A stretch of 64,000 nucleotides of DNA from SIG220 sp045615545 (GTDB lineage Bacteria; Bacillota_I; Bacilli_A; RFN20; CAG-826), in contig JAZLFA010000040.1 of NCBI GenBank assembly GCA_045615545.1, positions 1-64,000 on the forward strand. Direction: 5' to 3'. The notes beneath the pieces were generated by a model. It saw only the letters and a program-made list of their open reading frames with translations, was not told the origin of the DNA and ran no database searches. How positions within the stretch are numbered: position 1 is the first letter of the stretch; each line of letters starts with the position of its first letter. The translations under genes were made by a program, and so were the position numbers. Positions 25,343 through 34,730 of this stretch are shown here, in pieces.

Positions 25343-26547
25343 TATTTAGTAACTAAAACTTTCTTCCAGCAAGCGACTTTAGCGACACCTTGTTCACAAT
25401 CAAGTGTAACTCCACCATTGATTAATGGACGGAGATAATCTCTAAATTTATCGCTCATTCTTGTTTTATCAAACATGAAGTCTGGTGTAATTTTGCTTTC
25501 AGCATTAGCGACCAAACTTAAATCAGCAAGTTTGTAATCAATATGATATGGTGCGTTTGATGTACGGGTAAAGATAATCATTTTGCCTGTATATCCTTTT
25601 AAAGCAGCTTGAACTGCAATGCTTCCAGTATTAATAGCTTCGTTTCTATCAACAGCAGAAACAAATACTGGACACGCCCTTTGCATTAATGAAAGTTCAA
25701 TTGCTCTAGTTGGTAAACCAAGTTTTTCTTCCACGACTGAACATAAATAAGCAGCAGTACCACCAAGTTGAGCATGGCCAAAGCCATCAACACGAACATT
25801 GCTCATATCTCTTTCAACCTTGATACCTTCAGAGATAGCAACCATCGCATAACCATGTTGATCAAATGCTTCTTTAACATCATTTAAGAATTCTTCAGTA
25901 TTAAATGGATTTTCAGGTAAATAGAATAAATGTGGTCTTGTATCTTCAGGAAGCAAATCAGGAGCGGCAGTTAACCAACCAGCATTACGTCCCATAATTT
26001 CAACTATGAACACTTTACCAACTTTGAAACATTGAGCATCTTTAGCGAAAGCATTAATTGTGTTAATAACAAATTTAGCGGCGCTTGGGAAACCTAATGA
26101 GTGATCAGTACATGCTAAGTCATTATCAATAGTTTTTGGAACACCAATAACTTTGATATCAAGATTGAGTTCTTTGCATAAAGATGAAATCTTATAGCAA
26201 GTATCCATTGAATCATTACCACCATTGATGAAGACGAATCCAATGTTATATTTCTTTAAGTTAGAAATAATTTGCATATAAATTGGATCATGAATATCTT
26301 TAGGTAATTTTCTTCTAGTTGTACCTAAAATTGATCCAGGTGTTTGAAGTAATAATTCAATTTGCTCATCACTTTCAGCGTTGATATCAATAATTTTATC
26401 TTCTATAAGACCTTCAATACCGTTCAATGAGCCATAAATATTACCAATTTTATCGAGGTGTTTTCTTGCTTCTTTAATCGCACCATATAAAGAGGTGTTA
26501 ATGACAGAAGTAGGTCCACCTGACTGAATATAAATCATATTTTTCAT
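25342..26547 (-). CDS. pfp: Phosphofructokinase, pyrophosphate-dependent type
   Basis: 401-residue PFK-fold protein. The phosphoryl-donor loop reads GGNDS (residues 109-113) with Asp112 where ATP enzymes have Gly, and the catalytic loop reads PKTIDND (137-143) with Lys138; both are hallmarks of PPi-dependent enzymes. MGRNAGWLTA binds fructose-6-phosphate. It is the first gene of the transcript that continues into the whole ATP synthase, overlapping atpI by one base. Using PPi saves ATP and makes the step reversible; the donor is inferred from these residues. Confidence 0.88.
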   Translation of the reverse strand: MKNMIYIQSGGPTSVINTSLYGAIKEARKHLDKIGNIYGSLNGIEGLIEDKIIDINAESDEQIELLLQTPGSILGTTRRKLPKDIHDPIYMQIISNLKKYNIGFVFINGGNDSMDTCYKISSLCKELNLDIKVIGVPKTIDNDLACTDHSLGFPSAAKFVINTINAFAKDAQCFKVGKVFIVEIMGRNAGWLTAAPDLLPEDTRPHLFYLPENPFNTEEFLNDVKEAFDQHGYAMVAISEGIKVERDMSNVRVDGFGHAQLGGTAAYLCSVVEEKLGLPTRAIELSLMQRACPVFVSAVDRNEAINTGSIAVQAALKGYTGKMIIFTRTSNAPYHIDYKLADLSLVANAESKITPDFMFDKTRMSDKFRDYLRPLINGGVTLDCEQGVAKVACWKKVLVTK

Positions 26548-26573
26548 AAAAAATATTTCCTCTTTTCTTTCTT

Positions 26574-26602
26574 ATGATACCTAATATTCTAAGAATATTC
26601 AA
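26574..26602 (-). promoter_or_regulatory. pfp-atp promoter with palindromic spacer
   Basis: -35 TTGAAT (26597-26602), 17-bp spacer, -10 TATCAT (26574-26579). The spacer is nearly filled by the perfect inverted repeat AATATTCT-A-AGAATATT (26583-26599), and a second palindrome AATGTAATTACATT (26601-26614) adjoins it. Both are good operator candidates for the energy operon. Confidence 0.5.
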
Positions 26603-26636
26603 TGTAATTACATTAATAAATATAAAAGTAGAATAT

Positions 26637-26665
26637 TTGATTAATTTCTTATTTTGGTAGATAAT
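26637..26665 (+). promoter_or_regulatory. Promoter of the uridine-kinase-like gene
   Basis: -35 TTGATT (26637-26642), 17-bp spacer, -10 GATAAT (26660-26665), followed by a ~30-nt leader with AAGAGGTG. Confidence 0.55.
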
Positions 26666-26703
26666 GAAGGCGTAAGATATTCATAATCTTAAGAGGTGTG
26701 GCT

Positions 26704-28344
26704 ATGTCATTCACAATTACTTTAAATAACAAAAAAAATACTTATGAAAAACCAACGAGCATCCTTGATATTGTTGGAAATGATCGAAGCATTATATGCG
26801 TGAGAGTAAACAATCGTGTACGTGAACTCACATATGTAATAGATCAAGATGCAGAGATTGTTCCTTTGACGTTCAAAGATAGAGATGCAAAACCATGTTA
26901 TGAAGCAAGTTTAAGATATCTTGTTGCGATGGCAATGTATCGTATCAATCCTGAAATAAAGATTAGATTTTCCTATAACGTTTCTCGTTCCATCTTTATG
27001 CAAATCTTAAACCCAAAAGTGGTCGCTACTACTCACTTAGTAGAACAAATCAAAGAAACAATGAGGCAAATCATTGAACAAGATATTCCATTAACAAGAA
27101 GAATTGTTTCAAAAGAAAAAGCAGAGAAAGTATTTGCAAAATGGGGTTATCAAGATAAAATCGATATTTTAAAATATCGTCCAGAAAAAACCTGCCATAT
27201 TTATTCATGTGCAGAATATGAGAACTATATGTATAACAGAATGGTTCCTTCTACAGGATACATAAGAGAATGGAATATATTCTTCTATCCACCGGGAATC
27301 ATTATTCAATATCCACGTCCAGATAGTAATGGCACCATTCCACCTTTCGAAGATGCCCCAACATTTGGTAAAACATTAAAACGCGCTCATGAACAAGCAA
27401 AAATCACAGGCGCAGATAGTGTCGTTGGTATCAATAGAAGATTAGAAGAAGATGGGGAGATTGATTTAATTTCTCTTTCAGAAGCTAACCACGCTAGACA
27501 ATTAACAGAATTAGGTGAAATGATTAGTAGCGATATTGAAAATATCAAACTTATCTGTGTTGCTGGTCCTTCTTCAAGTGGCAAAACCACATTTGCGAAT
27601 AAACTTAGAATCGAACTATTATCAAGAGGCATCCGCCCAATTCGTATTTCATTAGATGATTATTATTTACCAACAGAACAAATTCCTTTTGATGAAAAAG
27701 GTGAAAGAGACTTCGAATGTATTGAAGCTCTTGATATCGCTAAATTTAATGAAGATATGCGTGATTTAATTTCTGGTATCAGTGTCGATTTACCAAGATT
27801 TGACTTTGTAACCGGTAAGCGCGTATACGATAGGCATGTACAATTAGGTGAAAATGAACCAATCATTATCGAAGGTATCCATGCATTAAACGATAGAATG
27901 ACAAGAGAAATTCCAAGTCACCAAAAATTTAAAATATTTATCGCACCACAAGCACAAGTAAGTATTGATAATCACAATCCATTAAGTATTACCGATTTAA
28001 GGTTATTAAGAAGAATCGTTAGAGATTATCAATTCCGTAATAGCAGCGCGATTGAAACTCTCTCCATGTGGAACAATGTCCGCTTAGGAGAATTTAAGTG
28101 GATTTATAAAACACAAGAAGGCGCGGACTTTGTCTTTAATTCCTTCTTAAATTATGAATTATGTGTTATGAAAAAACACGCAATGCCACTACTTGAAGAA
28201 ATAGATCGAGAAAACATCTATTTCCCAGTCGCAGAAAGATTAATAAGAATGCTCAAATTCTTCGAAGACGTTGATGATAAATGGGTGCCATGTAACTCAC
28301 TTATTAGAGAGTTTATCGGAGGCAGCTGTTTCGCTGATGTTTGA
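26704..28344 (+). CDS. TGS-domain/uridine kinase-like fusion protein
   Basis: 546 residues in three parts. Residues ~1-60 look like a TGS domain (MSFTITLNNKKNTYEKPTSI), the middle resembles the second additional domain of threonyl-tRNA synthetase, and from ~280 there is a uridine kinase/PRK-type ATPase: CVAGPSSSGKTTFANKL (P-loop), ISLDDYY and IIIEGIHALND. This architecture is a known but poorly characterised family in Bacillota and Thermotogota. The substrate is unclear. The ATG at 26704 has AAGAGGTG 6 nt upstream and is preferred over the GTG at 26698. Confidence 0.85.
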   Translation: MSFTITLNNKKNTYEKPTSILDIVGNDRSIICVRVNNRVRELTYVIDQDAEIVPLTFKDRDAKPCYEASLRYLVAMAMYRINPEIKIRFSYNVSRSIFMQILNPKVVATTHLVEQIKETMRQIIEQDIPLTRRIVSKEKAEKVFAKWGYQDKIDILKYRPEKTCHIYSCAEYENYMYNRMVPSTGYIREWNIFFYPPGIIIQYPRPDSNGTIPPFEDAPTFGKTLKRAHEQAKITGADSVVGINRRLEEDGEIDLISLSEANHARQLTELGEMISSDIENIKLICVAGPSSSGKTTFANKLRIELLSRGIRPIRISLDDYYLPTEQIPFDEKGERDFECIEALDIAKFNEDMRDLISGISVDLPRFDFVTGKRVYDRHVQLGENEPIIIEGIHALNDRMTREIPSHQKFKIFIAPQAQVSIDNHNPLSITDLRLLRRIVRDYQFRNSSAIETLSMWNNVRLGEFKWIYKTQEGADFVFNSFLNYELCVMKKHAMPLLEEIDRENIYFPVAERLIRMLKFFEDVDDKWVPCNSLIREFIGGSCFADV

Positions 28345-28350
28345 TAAAAG

Positions 28351-28381
28351 AAAAGCCTAACAATCAATTGTTAGGTTTTTT
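28351..28381. terminator. Bidirectional terminator overlapping a coding end
   Basis: CCTAACAA-TCAA-TTGTTAGG stem with T6 on the plus side and a T-rich tract on the minus side. It serves the uridine-kinase-like gene, and its right arm also encodes the last codons of the converging DUF5677-like gene, whose TGA is at 28364-28366. Confidence 0.85.
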
Positions 28382-29482
28382 CCTTTCTTCTTGCCAATGT
28401 ACAAATGCGCTCAATTCGCGTTTATGTATACTCATTAATTGCGATAGATATACATCACGCATATGCTTATATCTCACTGTCTGTTCTTCGTTAACTTTAT
28501 TCGCTAAATGACGAGTAAAGATTTTTTCTAATCTAAAGAAGGATTCGTATAAAACAAGCAAAGAAACATAATGGAAATATTGAGAATTAGAATAAATTAA
28601 TATTGGAGTGCTATGAATCAATTCACTGCTAGAAGAATATTGTTTGTTATATTGTTCAAGTCCTGCTAGTTTTTCCACTCCATCTCTAAAGTTAAGGAAG
28701 TTATATTGTTTAAAGTCATCTATCGCATATAGCCATCCATATTCGATATATTTTTTCATATCTTTGCTCTTTAAATCATGTTCTTTCATTCCGGCTTTAA
28801 TTTCTTTAAAGATTTCATCTGTTTTAGGATTAGGTTCTTCATTCATATTAAAGACAATTCCATATTTCATATGTTTTAAATATGACTTAATTGCCACTTC
28901 GCCATATTTATCTAAAATAATTAAAGTGCATTCACATTCGTGAAGTGTTCTCCATAAGGAGAAAGCTTGACTTTGGAAACCATCAACAAGTAAAGATAAC
29001 ACACTTCTTGCAATACTAATTGATTTGACCAATAAATCACGAATAAGAGTTGTATTTGGATCGTTTCGAGAATATTGATTCAAAATATTGAGCATGAAAT
29101 TTAAATATAAATTCAAAGACGAAATGGTTGGTAAATATTTATTTGTAAATTTATTCTCTGAATAATTAAAGAATGAAAGAGTTAAGTATTTATCCGCGGC
29201 AACACTAGATATTTGCGATGCGACATCTTCTTTTTGTTTCATTTCGTTACGCTTAGCTTCACTTAATGGTCCAAATATATAAATATATTCGCCAATTAAA
29301 TAATTGATTAAATCATAGTGATTAACATTAGAAATTGATTTAAATACGCCGGTTTCAGAAAGTTGATAAATTCCATCTAACGCATCTAGGTAACAGTTAT
29401 ATAAATATGTCGCGTCAACAAAAGATGGAACTTTAAGTTCTTCTAAACCTTTTTTGAATAGTTCAAGCGCAATTTTTTCCAT
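28364..29482 (-). CDS. DUF5677-like protein
   Basis: 372 residues, predicted helical. The centre (LLVDGFQSQAFSLWRTLHECECTLIIL) and a later SSSELIHSTP stretch resemble DUF5677, an all-helical family of unknown function. No membrane segment or catalytic motif is evident. It is the last gene of the IMPACT-pepP-glpK operon; its ATG abuts the glpK stop. Confidence 0.55.
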   Translation of the reverse strand: MEKIALELFKKGLEELKVPSFVDATYLYNCYLDALDGIYQLSETGVFKSISNVNHYDLINYLIGEYIYIFGPLSEAKRNEMKQKEDVASQISSVAADKYLTLSFFNYSENKFTNKYLPTISSLNLYLNFMLNILNQYSRNDPNTTLIRDLLVKSISIARSVLSLLVDGFQSQAFSLWRTLHECECTLIILDKYGEVAIKSYLKHMKYGIVFNMNEEPNPKTDEIFKEIKAGMKEHDLKSKDMKKYIEYGWLYAIDDFKQYNFLNFRDGVEKLAGLEQYNKQYSSSSELIHSTPILIYSNSQYFHYVSLLVLYESFFRLEKIFTRHLANKVNEEQTVRYKHMRDVYLSQLMSIHKRELSAFVHWQEERKKPNN

Positions 29483-30957
29483 TATTTAAACATCCTTGTC
29501 GCATTGACGGCTTTTTTCCATCCTTCATAAAGTTTATCAATTTCATCTTTATCCATTTTTGGTTCATAAATTGCTTGGTAACAATGAATCTTTTTAATTT
29601 CATCTAAGGAGTTATAAAATCCACTGCATAGACCAGATAAATAACAAACACCTAACGCTGTTGTTTCTAAACATGTAGGAAGTTTGATTGAAGTATTTAA
29701 GATATCACTTTGGAATTGCATCAAGTATTTATTCGCTGTTGCGCCACCATCAACTTTAAGAGAATTTAAGCACATACAGGCATCTTTCCCCATTGCTTCA
29801 AATACATCTTTACATTGATACGCAATTGAATCTAATGATGCTCTAACAAAATGATTTCTGTTACTACCGCGAGTTAAACCAAAAACAGCACCGCGAGCAT
29901 CATCGTCCCAATAAGGAGTTCCAAGACCAACAAAAGCTGGTACCACATATACTCCGTGCGCGCTCTTACACGCGTTAGCACGCTCTTCGCTTTGGCCACT
30001 GTCATCAATCATTTTCATTTCATCGCGAAGCCACTGCACTACTGCACCACCAATAAACACCGATCCTTCTAAGGCATAAGTAACTTTATCTTTTATCTTC
30101 CAAGCTACAGTTGTTAATAATCCTGTTTCGCTTCCAATAGGTTTATCACCGGCATTCATTAACAAGAAGCAACCAGTGCCGTAAGTACATTTACAATCGC
30201 CAATATCAAAACATGTTTGGCCAAATAAAGCAGCTTGTTGATCTCCAGCCACACCACAAATAGGTATCTTTCCTTCATCAATTTTAAAATCACCAAAGTG
30301 ATAGCTTGATGGTTTTACTTCAGGAAGCATACACATTGGAATGTTAAATAAATCACACAATTGTTTATCCCAACTCATCGTATGAATATTAAATAATAAA
30401 GTACGGCTGGCATTAGATACATCGGTTGCAAAAACTTTACGTCTTGTTAATTTATAAATTAACCAGCAGTCGATTGTGCCAAACATTAATTCGCCATTTT
30501 CTGCTCGAGCTTGTCCATTTGGAATATGGTCAAGAATAAATCTAATCTTACTAGCAGAAAAATATGGATTAATTAATAAACCAGTCTTTTCTTTGATAAA
30601 ATCTTTTTTATCGCTTAATTGTTCGCATATTGAAGCAGACTGACGAGATTGCCAAATCACTGCATTATAAACAGGCATACCAGTATCTTTTTCCCATACC
30701 ACCGCCGTTTCTCTTTGATTAGTAATGCCAATAGAATCAATATCTTCACTTGTAATATTAGCAACAATACTAATTTCCGCAATAACATCTAAAACTGATG
30801 AAATAATTGTGTTAGCGTCAGATTCGACCCATCCTGGATGTGGAAATAAACACTTAACTTCACGTTGAGCTTTGTAACAAAGTTTGCCATTATGGTCAAA
30901 TAGAATGGCTCTAGAAGAAGTTGTACCTTGGTCAATGGCTAAAATGTATTTTTTCAT
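29482..30957 (-). CDS. glpK: Glycerol kinase
   Basis: Phosphorylates glycerol to glycerol-3-phosphate. FGGY-family motifs: AIDQGTTSSRAILFD, TNQRETAVVWEK, GVAGDQQAALFGQ, YGTGCFLLMN and FVGLGTPYWDDDARG. His220 in SSYHFGDF aligns with the histidine phosphorylated by HPr in Gram-positive GlpK, so PTS control is likely. 491 residues, usual length. No glpF or glpO lies next to it; instead it overlaps pepP by 4 bp. Confidence 0.96.
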   Translation of the reverse strand: MKKYILAIDQGTTSSRAILFDHNGKLCYKAQREVKCLFPHPGWVESDANTIISSVLDVIAEISIVANITSEDIDSIGITNQRETAVVWEKDTGMPVYNAVIWQSRQSASICEQLSDKKDFIKEKTGLLINPYFSASKIRFILDHIPNGQARAENGELMFGTIDCWLIYKLTRRKVFATDVSNASRTLLFNIHTMSWDKQLCDLFNIPMCMLPEVKPSSYHFGDFKIDEGKIPICGVAGDQQAALFGQTCFDIGDCKCTYGTGCFLLMNAGDKPIGSETGLLTTVAWKIKDKVTYALEGSVFIGGAVVQWLRDEMKMIDDSGQSEERANACKSAHGVYVVPAFVGLGTPYWDDDARGAVFGLTRGSNRNHFVRASLDSIAYQCKDVFEAMGKDACMCLNSLKVDGGATANKYLMQFQSDILNTSIKLPTCLETTALGVCYLSGLCSGFYNSLDEIKKIHCYQAIYEPKMDKDEIDKLYEGWKKAVNATRMFK

Positions 30958-32222
30958 TTAACACCTCTAGTTTTAAATAATCTTTCAACATCACTAATTT
31001 CTTTTGCGATATCTTTGCTTAGCACTTCCGCTCCCGCTTCCGTAACTAAAACATCATCTTCGATACGAACACCAATGCCTAATTCTTTAAAATATAGGCC
31101 TGGCTCAACTGTAATTACATTTCCAACTTCAAGTGGACGAGAACGATCACCACAATCATGAGTATCTAAACCAAGGAAATGTGAAACATTATGATAATAA
31201 ACGGTTCTAATATCATCTTCTTCTTTTAATAAGCCTACCTTAACACATTCATTTTTTAATAATTCTGAGGCATACTCTTGTAAATCTTTAATAGTAAGAC
31301 CAGGGCGAATATATTCGATAACACCTTTATTGCAATTTAAAACAGCTTGATAAACCTTTGTTTGTAAATCGTTAAATTTACCATTTGCAGGATATGTACG
31401 AGTAATATCAGCACTATAACCTTTATGAGCAAACCCTAAATCAAATAAAACTAGATCATCATTACTTACTACATCATTTTGAATTTGAACTGGGTAATGT
31501 AATACCACAGCATTTTTACCACTTGCACAAATAGTAGAAAATGATAATTCACTACGATCATGGCAGCGGCCAAAAAATTCAAAGCGATCAGATAGTTCAT
31601 ACTCTTTAATACCTGGTTTAAGATTAGCGATTAGATTTAATAAACCAAGATTAGTTAAATCGATTGCTTTTTTTATGCAATCTACTTCATAATCACTCTT
31701 TTTTAATCTAAGCATTGTGATGAATGAATAAATATCGCCAACAGTAATGTGCGGATATTTATCTTCAATTTCCTTTTTAAATTCAATGGTAGATTTTTGT
31801 TTTCCGACTTTTATTTCAGGAGTTAAATCTAAATATAAAGAGCGAATTGATCCATATTGGTTATTATCTTTAGCTAAAGCTAATTCAAGCATAGCGTCAA
31901 AATCTCTTGTGGAGTAAATACTTGATATATTACTTAATTCTCCTGCTTCTAATATTGAAAGGGTTTTGCCATACCATTTTTCATAAACAGGATTATATTC
32001 ATCGATAAATAAATATGTTTTCTTTACACCAACACCCTTAACAAGCATAAGTATTGAGTGTTCTTGTTCAATGTTTGTGAGATAAAAGAAATGACGGTTT
32101 GCTAAAAACGGTAAAGATTCATCTTCGCTAGCAACCTTTGCGTGTCCGGCAAAAAGAATAGCGACGCTATTTTCATCCATCAAATCGAATAACTCATTAC
32201 GACGTTTAATATTTTCTTCCAT
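30954..32222 (-). CDS. pepP: Xaa-Pro aminopeptidase (M24B)
   Basis: 422 residues: an aminopeptidase-P N-terminal domain and a pita-bread M24 domain. The metal ligands are seen in LFDLGFAHKGYSADITRTYP (two Asp), VSHFLGLDTHDCG (His), VITVEPGLYF (Glu) and VRIEDDVLV (Glu). It removes N-terminal residues preceding proline. Lies 2 nt after the IMPACT gene. Confidence 0.93.
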   Translation of the reverse strand: MEENIKRRNELFDLMDENSVAILFAGHAKVASEDESLPFLANRHFFYLTNIEQEHSILMLVKGVGVKKTYLFIDEYNPVYEKWYGKTLSILEAGELSNISSIYSTRDFDAMLELALAKDNNQYGSIRSLYLDLTPEIKVGKQKSTIEFKKEIEDKYPHITVGDIYSFITMLRLKKSDYEVDCIKKAIDLTNLGLLNLIANLKPGIKEYELSDRFEFFGRCHDRSELSFSTICASGKNAVVLHYPVQIQNDVVSNDDLVLFDLGFAHKGYSADITRTYPANGKFNDLQTKVYQAVLNCNKGVIEYIRPGLTIKDLQEYASELLKNECVKVGLLKEEDDIRTVYYHNVSHFLGLDTHDCGDRSRPLEVGNVITVEPGLYFKELGIGVRIEDDVLVTEAGAEVLSKDIAKEISDVERLFKTRGVK

Positions 32223-32224
32223 AA

Positions 32225-32602
32225 TTAATCCTCTACAAATTCCGCAATATTAATTACTTCCACCCCTGCTTGAACATAGGTTCTAAGTAGGCGAGATGCA
32301 CCTAAAAGCACTCCACCAAAATATCTTACTACAAAAATAACAGTATTATTGATATCTTTTTTTAAAAGTAATTCCAATAATGGTCTTCCAGCTGTTCCTT
32401 TTGGTTCCCCATCATCACAAGATTTTGATAATTGCCCAATACGATAGGCATAAACAATATGTTTGGCTTTACGATGCTCTTTTTCAAGTTCTTTCAAAAT
32501 AGTCTTGAAATTATCTAAATTTTCTAAAGGCATTAATATTGCAACAAACTTTGATTTGCTAACTTCAATTGTGTGAGAATATGTTGAAAGACACTTTTTC
32601 AT
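32225..32602 (-). CDS. IMPACT/YigZ-family protein, short form
   Basis: 125 residues covering only the UPF0029 N-terminal domain: SKFVAILMPL, KHIVYAYRI, DDGEPKGTAGRPLLELL and VVRYFGGVLLGASRLLRTY. Typical YigZ is about 205 residues with a C-terminal DUF1949 domain, which is missing. Function of the family is unsettled (translation-linked). An inverted repeat GTTAC-TTTT-GTAAC lies between a TATAAT box and the ATG and could be an operator. Confidence 0.85.
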   Translation of the reverse strand: MKKCLSTYSHTIEVSKSKFVAILMPLENLDNFKTILKELEKEHRKAKHIVYAYRIGQLSKSCDDGEPKGTAGRPLLELLLKKDINNTVIFVVRYFGGVLLGASRLLRTYVQAGVEVINIAEFVED

Positions 32603-32661
32603 ATTAATTAGTTACTTTTGTAACATAATTATAGTATATTAGAACCAAGGATTGTTCGCAA

Positions 32662-33462
32662 ATGTTCTTTAAAGAAAAGAAATGTGAAAGCTGTGGTGAG
32701 CATTATGATGAAATGCTCGACTTTTGTCCTAAATGCAAAACCAACAATATTGATAAGCAAACCAATGATAATATGACTTGGCTTCCAGTCAAAATACAAC
32801 TATTCAATTTTTTAATTGGTTTTATCGGCTTAAACATTATTGTTGTTATCTTTACTGTGATTTTATCTAGCCTATATAGTAAGGATGAAGTTTTAGCGAT
32901 GGCGTTAATTAATTCTTTATCGTATTTAGCTACTTTTTTAGCTTTGCTATTCTTAAATTTTAGAAGCGGAATAAAAGAATTCTTTATTAGCCATTTTAAA
33001 GATAAATCTTCCTACTTTTATGGCGTTATTGGAGGGATAATTATTATCTTAGTCGGATATATATTATCCTTAATTGCCTCAATACCATTCCCAAATGATA
33101 CAAGCGGTAATCAAGTTGCCGCTGTAAACATGGTAAATAGGCTCCCACTAATTTCTATTATTGTTTTAGGAATTATGGGTCCAATTGTCGAAGAACTTGC
33201 TTATCGAGTAGGATTATTTAATTTACTTTGTCGTACAAAGATATGGATTGCTTATCTGCTTGAAGCAGTATTTTTCGCTTTATTACACTTTGATTTCACC
33301 GGTAATATATTATTAGAATTAATTAATTTACCATCTTATTTATTTGCAGGATTAGCATTATCTTATATTTATAAGAAATATGGGCTAGGCGCCAGTATTA
33401 CTGCCCACGTTATTAATAATGTATTTTCGATTTTAAGTATCATAATCGCAATTAATGTATGA
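32662..33462 (+). CDS. CPBP-family membrane protease with zinc ribbon
   Basis: 266 residues. Cys8, Cys11, Cys22 and Cys25 (CESCG ... FCPKC) form an N-terminal zinc ribbon in the cytosol. About six membrane helices follow, with the CPBP (Abi) motifs IVEELAYRVGLF, LLHFDF and HVINN. Members are intramembrane glutamic-type proteases linked to prenyl processing or peptide self-protection; no target is visible nearby. It overlaps the TraX gene by 4 bp. Confidence 0.85.
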   Translation: MFFKEKKCESCGEHYDEMLDFCPKCKTNNIDKQTNDNMTWLPVKIQLFNFLIGFIGLNIIVVIFTVILSSLYSKDEVLAMALINSLSYLATFLALLFLNFRSGIKEFFISHFKDKSSYFYGVIGGIIIILVGYILSLIASIPFPNDTSGNQVAAVNMVNRLPLISIIVLGIMGPIVEELAYRVGLFNLLCRTKIWIAYLLEAVFFALLHFDFTGNILLELINLPSYLFAGLALSYIYKKYGLGASITAHVINNVFSILSIIIAINV

Positions 33463-34364
33463 GGAAATATCAGTTTTGTAATTCATTTATATTAAAATTA
33501 ATCGCCTTTGGTTTTATGACCTTAGATCACCTAGGTGTCATTTTAGATATTTTCTTTAATATTGGAGCGCCAGGTAACTCATTAAATTGGATATATGTAA
33601 TGCTACGTATATTGGGACGTATAGCAATGCCTCTATTTGCCTTTATGGTTGTGGAAGGTGTTAGATATACCAAAAACTATAAAAAATACGCATTAAGATT
33701 GGGAATAATGGCGATTCTTATAAGTGTTGTTTTATGTGTTTGCCAATTTGTACCAAGTCTAGGTATGACAGATCTAGCTAATCAAGGTAATATATTTTTA
33801 GATTTATTATTAGGTAGTTTAGCAATTTATCTTTTAGATAATAAAAAAGTATCAATCAAACTATTAGCCCTTCTTCCACTAGCAATTTCAATATTAAGTT
33901 ATGCCGCTAAAGGGATGGAAATGGCAAGAATGGGCGAGCAATTATGGTTCCCTAAATTCTTAAGATTACAATTTGATTGGATGTCTGTTGGATTAATTAT
34001 TGGCTTTTATTTTGCTAGATTCTTCACCACTCAATACTTTATTAGCCAAGAAAATAAAACCGGCTTAAAGTGTGAGTATGTTGAGGGAACACCAATCTAT
34101 CAAACCGCGAATAACCTCTTCTCAATATTGTTCTTATTTATTGTTAGTATTTTATACTATCTTGGAAAATATATCGCACCTAATATCCAATTCTATGATC
34201 TCGATATTCAGTTAGCAATGTTAATGGCGGGATTATTTATCTTAGTTTATAACGGTAAAAGAGGATATAACGCAAAATGGTTCCAATATGGAAGTTATCT
34301 ATTTTACCCAGTACATATTTTAGTGTTATATGCTATTGTATATTTGTGTTCACTAATTCACTAA
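33459..34364 (+). CDS. TraX-family membrane protein
   Basis: 301 residues with about eight hydrophobic segments. MTLDHLGVIL near the N-terminus, RILGRIAMPLFAFMVVEGVRYTKN and the C-terminal YPVHILVLYAIVYL match TraX, an acyltransferase-like family named after an F-pilin acetylase but common outside plasmids. Translation is coupled to the CPBP gene by an ATGA overlap. Substrate unknown. Confidence 0.85.
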   Translation: MRKYQFCNSFILKLIAFGFMTLDHLGVILDIFFNIGAPGNSLNWIYVMLRILGRIAMPLFAFMVVEGVRYTKNYKKYALRLGIMAILISVVLCVCQFVPSLGMTDLANQGNIFLDLLLGSLAIYLLDNKKVSIKLLALLPLAISILSYAAKGMEMARMGEQLWFPKFLRLQFDWMSVGLIIGFYFARFFTTQYFISQENKTGLKCEYVEGTPIYQTANNLFSILFLFIVSILYYLGKYIAPNIQFYDLDIQLAMLMAGLFILVYNGKRGYNAKWFQYGSYLFYPVHILVLYAIVYLCSLIH

Positions 34365-34374
34365 GGAGAATTTT

Positions 34375-34686
34375 ATGATTATCGAAGTAAAAACATTTGA
34401 AGAATTTTCTAAATATAGTCAATACGGTAGAGTTTTAGTTGATTTCTTTGCTACTTGGTGTGGTCCATGCAAAATGCTAATGCCTGTCATTGAAGAAATG
34501 GAAGAAGAAGGATTATTTGATGAAGTCAAAGTCCTTGAGGTTGATGTAGATAGACTAGGCGAAGTAGCGGCCAGATTTGATATTCAAGCAGTTCCAACTC
34601 TTATTTATATGGAAGAAGGAGACGAAAAGAAACGCTCACTTGGTTATCAGAATAAAAATCAATTAATTAACTTTATTAGTAAATAA
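34375..34686 (+). CDS. trxA: Thioredoxin
   Basis: 103-residue disulfide reductase with the active site WCGPC (residues 28-32) inside VDFFATWCGPCKM, followed by VDVDRLGEVAARFDIQAVPTLIYM containing the cis-proline. An AAGGAG site precedes the ATG. It is the last gene of the CPBP-TraX-trx unit. Confidence 0.94.
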   Translation: MIIEVKTFEEFSKYSQYGRVLVDFFATWCGPCKMLMPVIEEMEEEGLFDEVKVLEVDVDRLGEVAARFDIQAVPTLIYMEEGDEKKRSLGYQNKNQLINFISK

Positions 34687-34687
34687 T

Positions 34688-34717
34688 TTGATATTTTTAC
34701 TCATCTTGTTATATAAT
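34688..34717 (+). promoter_or_regulatory. tRNA-Gly promoter
   Basis: -35 TTGATA (34688-34693), 18-bp spacer, -10 TATAAT (34712-34717); the mature tRNA starts 14 nt after the -10 box. Confidence 0.7.
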
Positions 34718-34730
34718 CGTTAAGCACAAT

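Noticed and set aside
28644..28943. 99-codon plus-strand ORF inside the DUF5677-like gene
   Set aside because: Antisense shadow with no ribosome site or protein-like composition.
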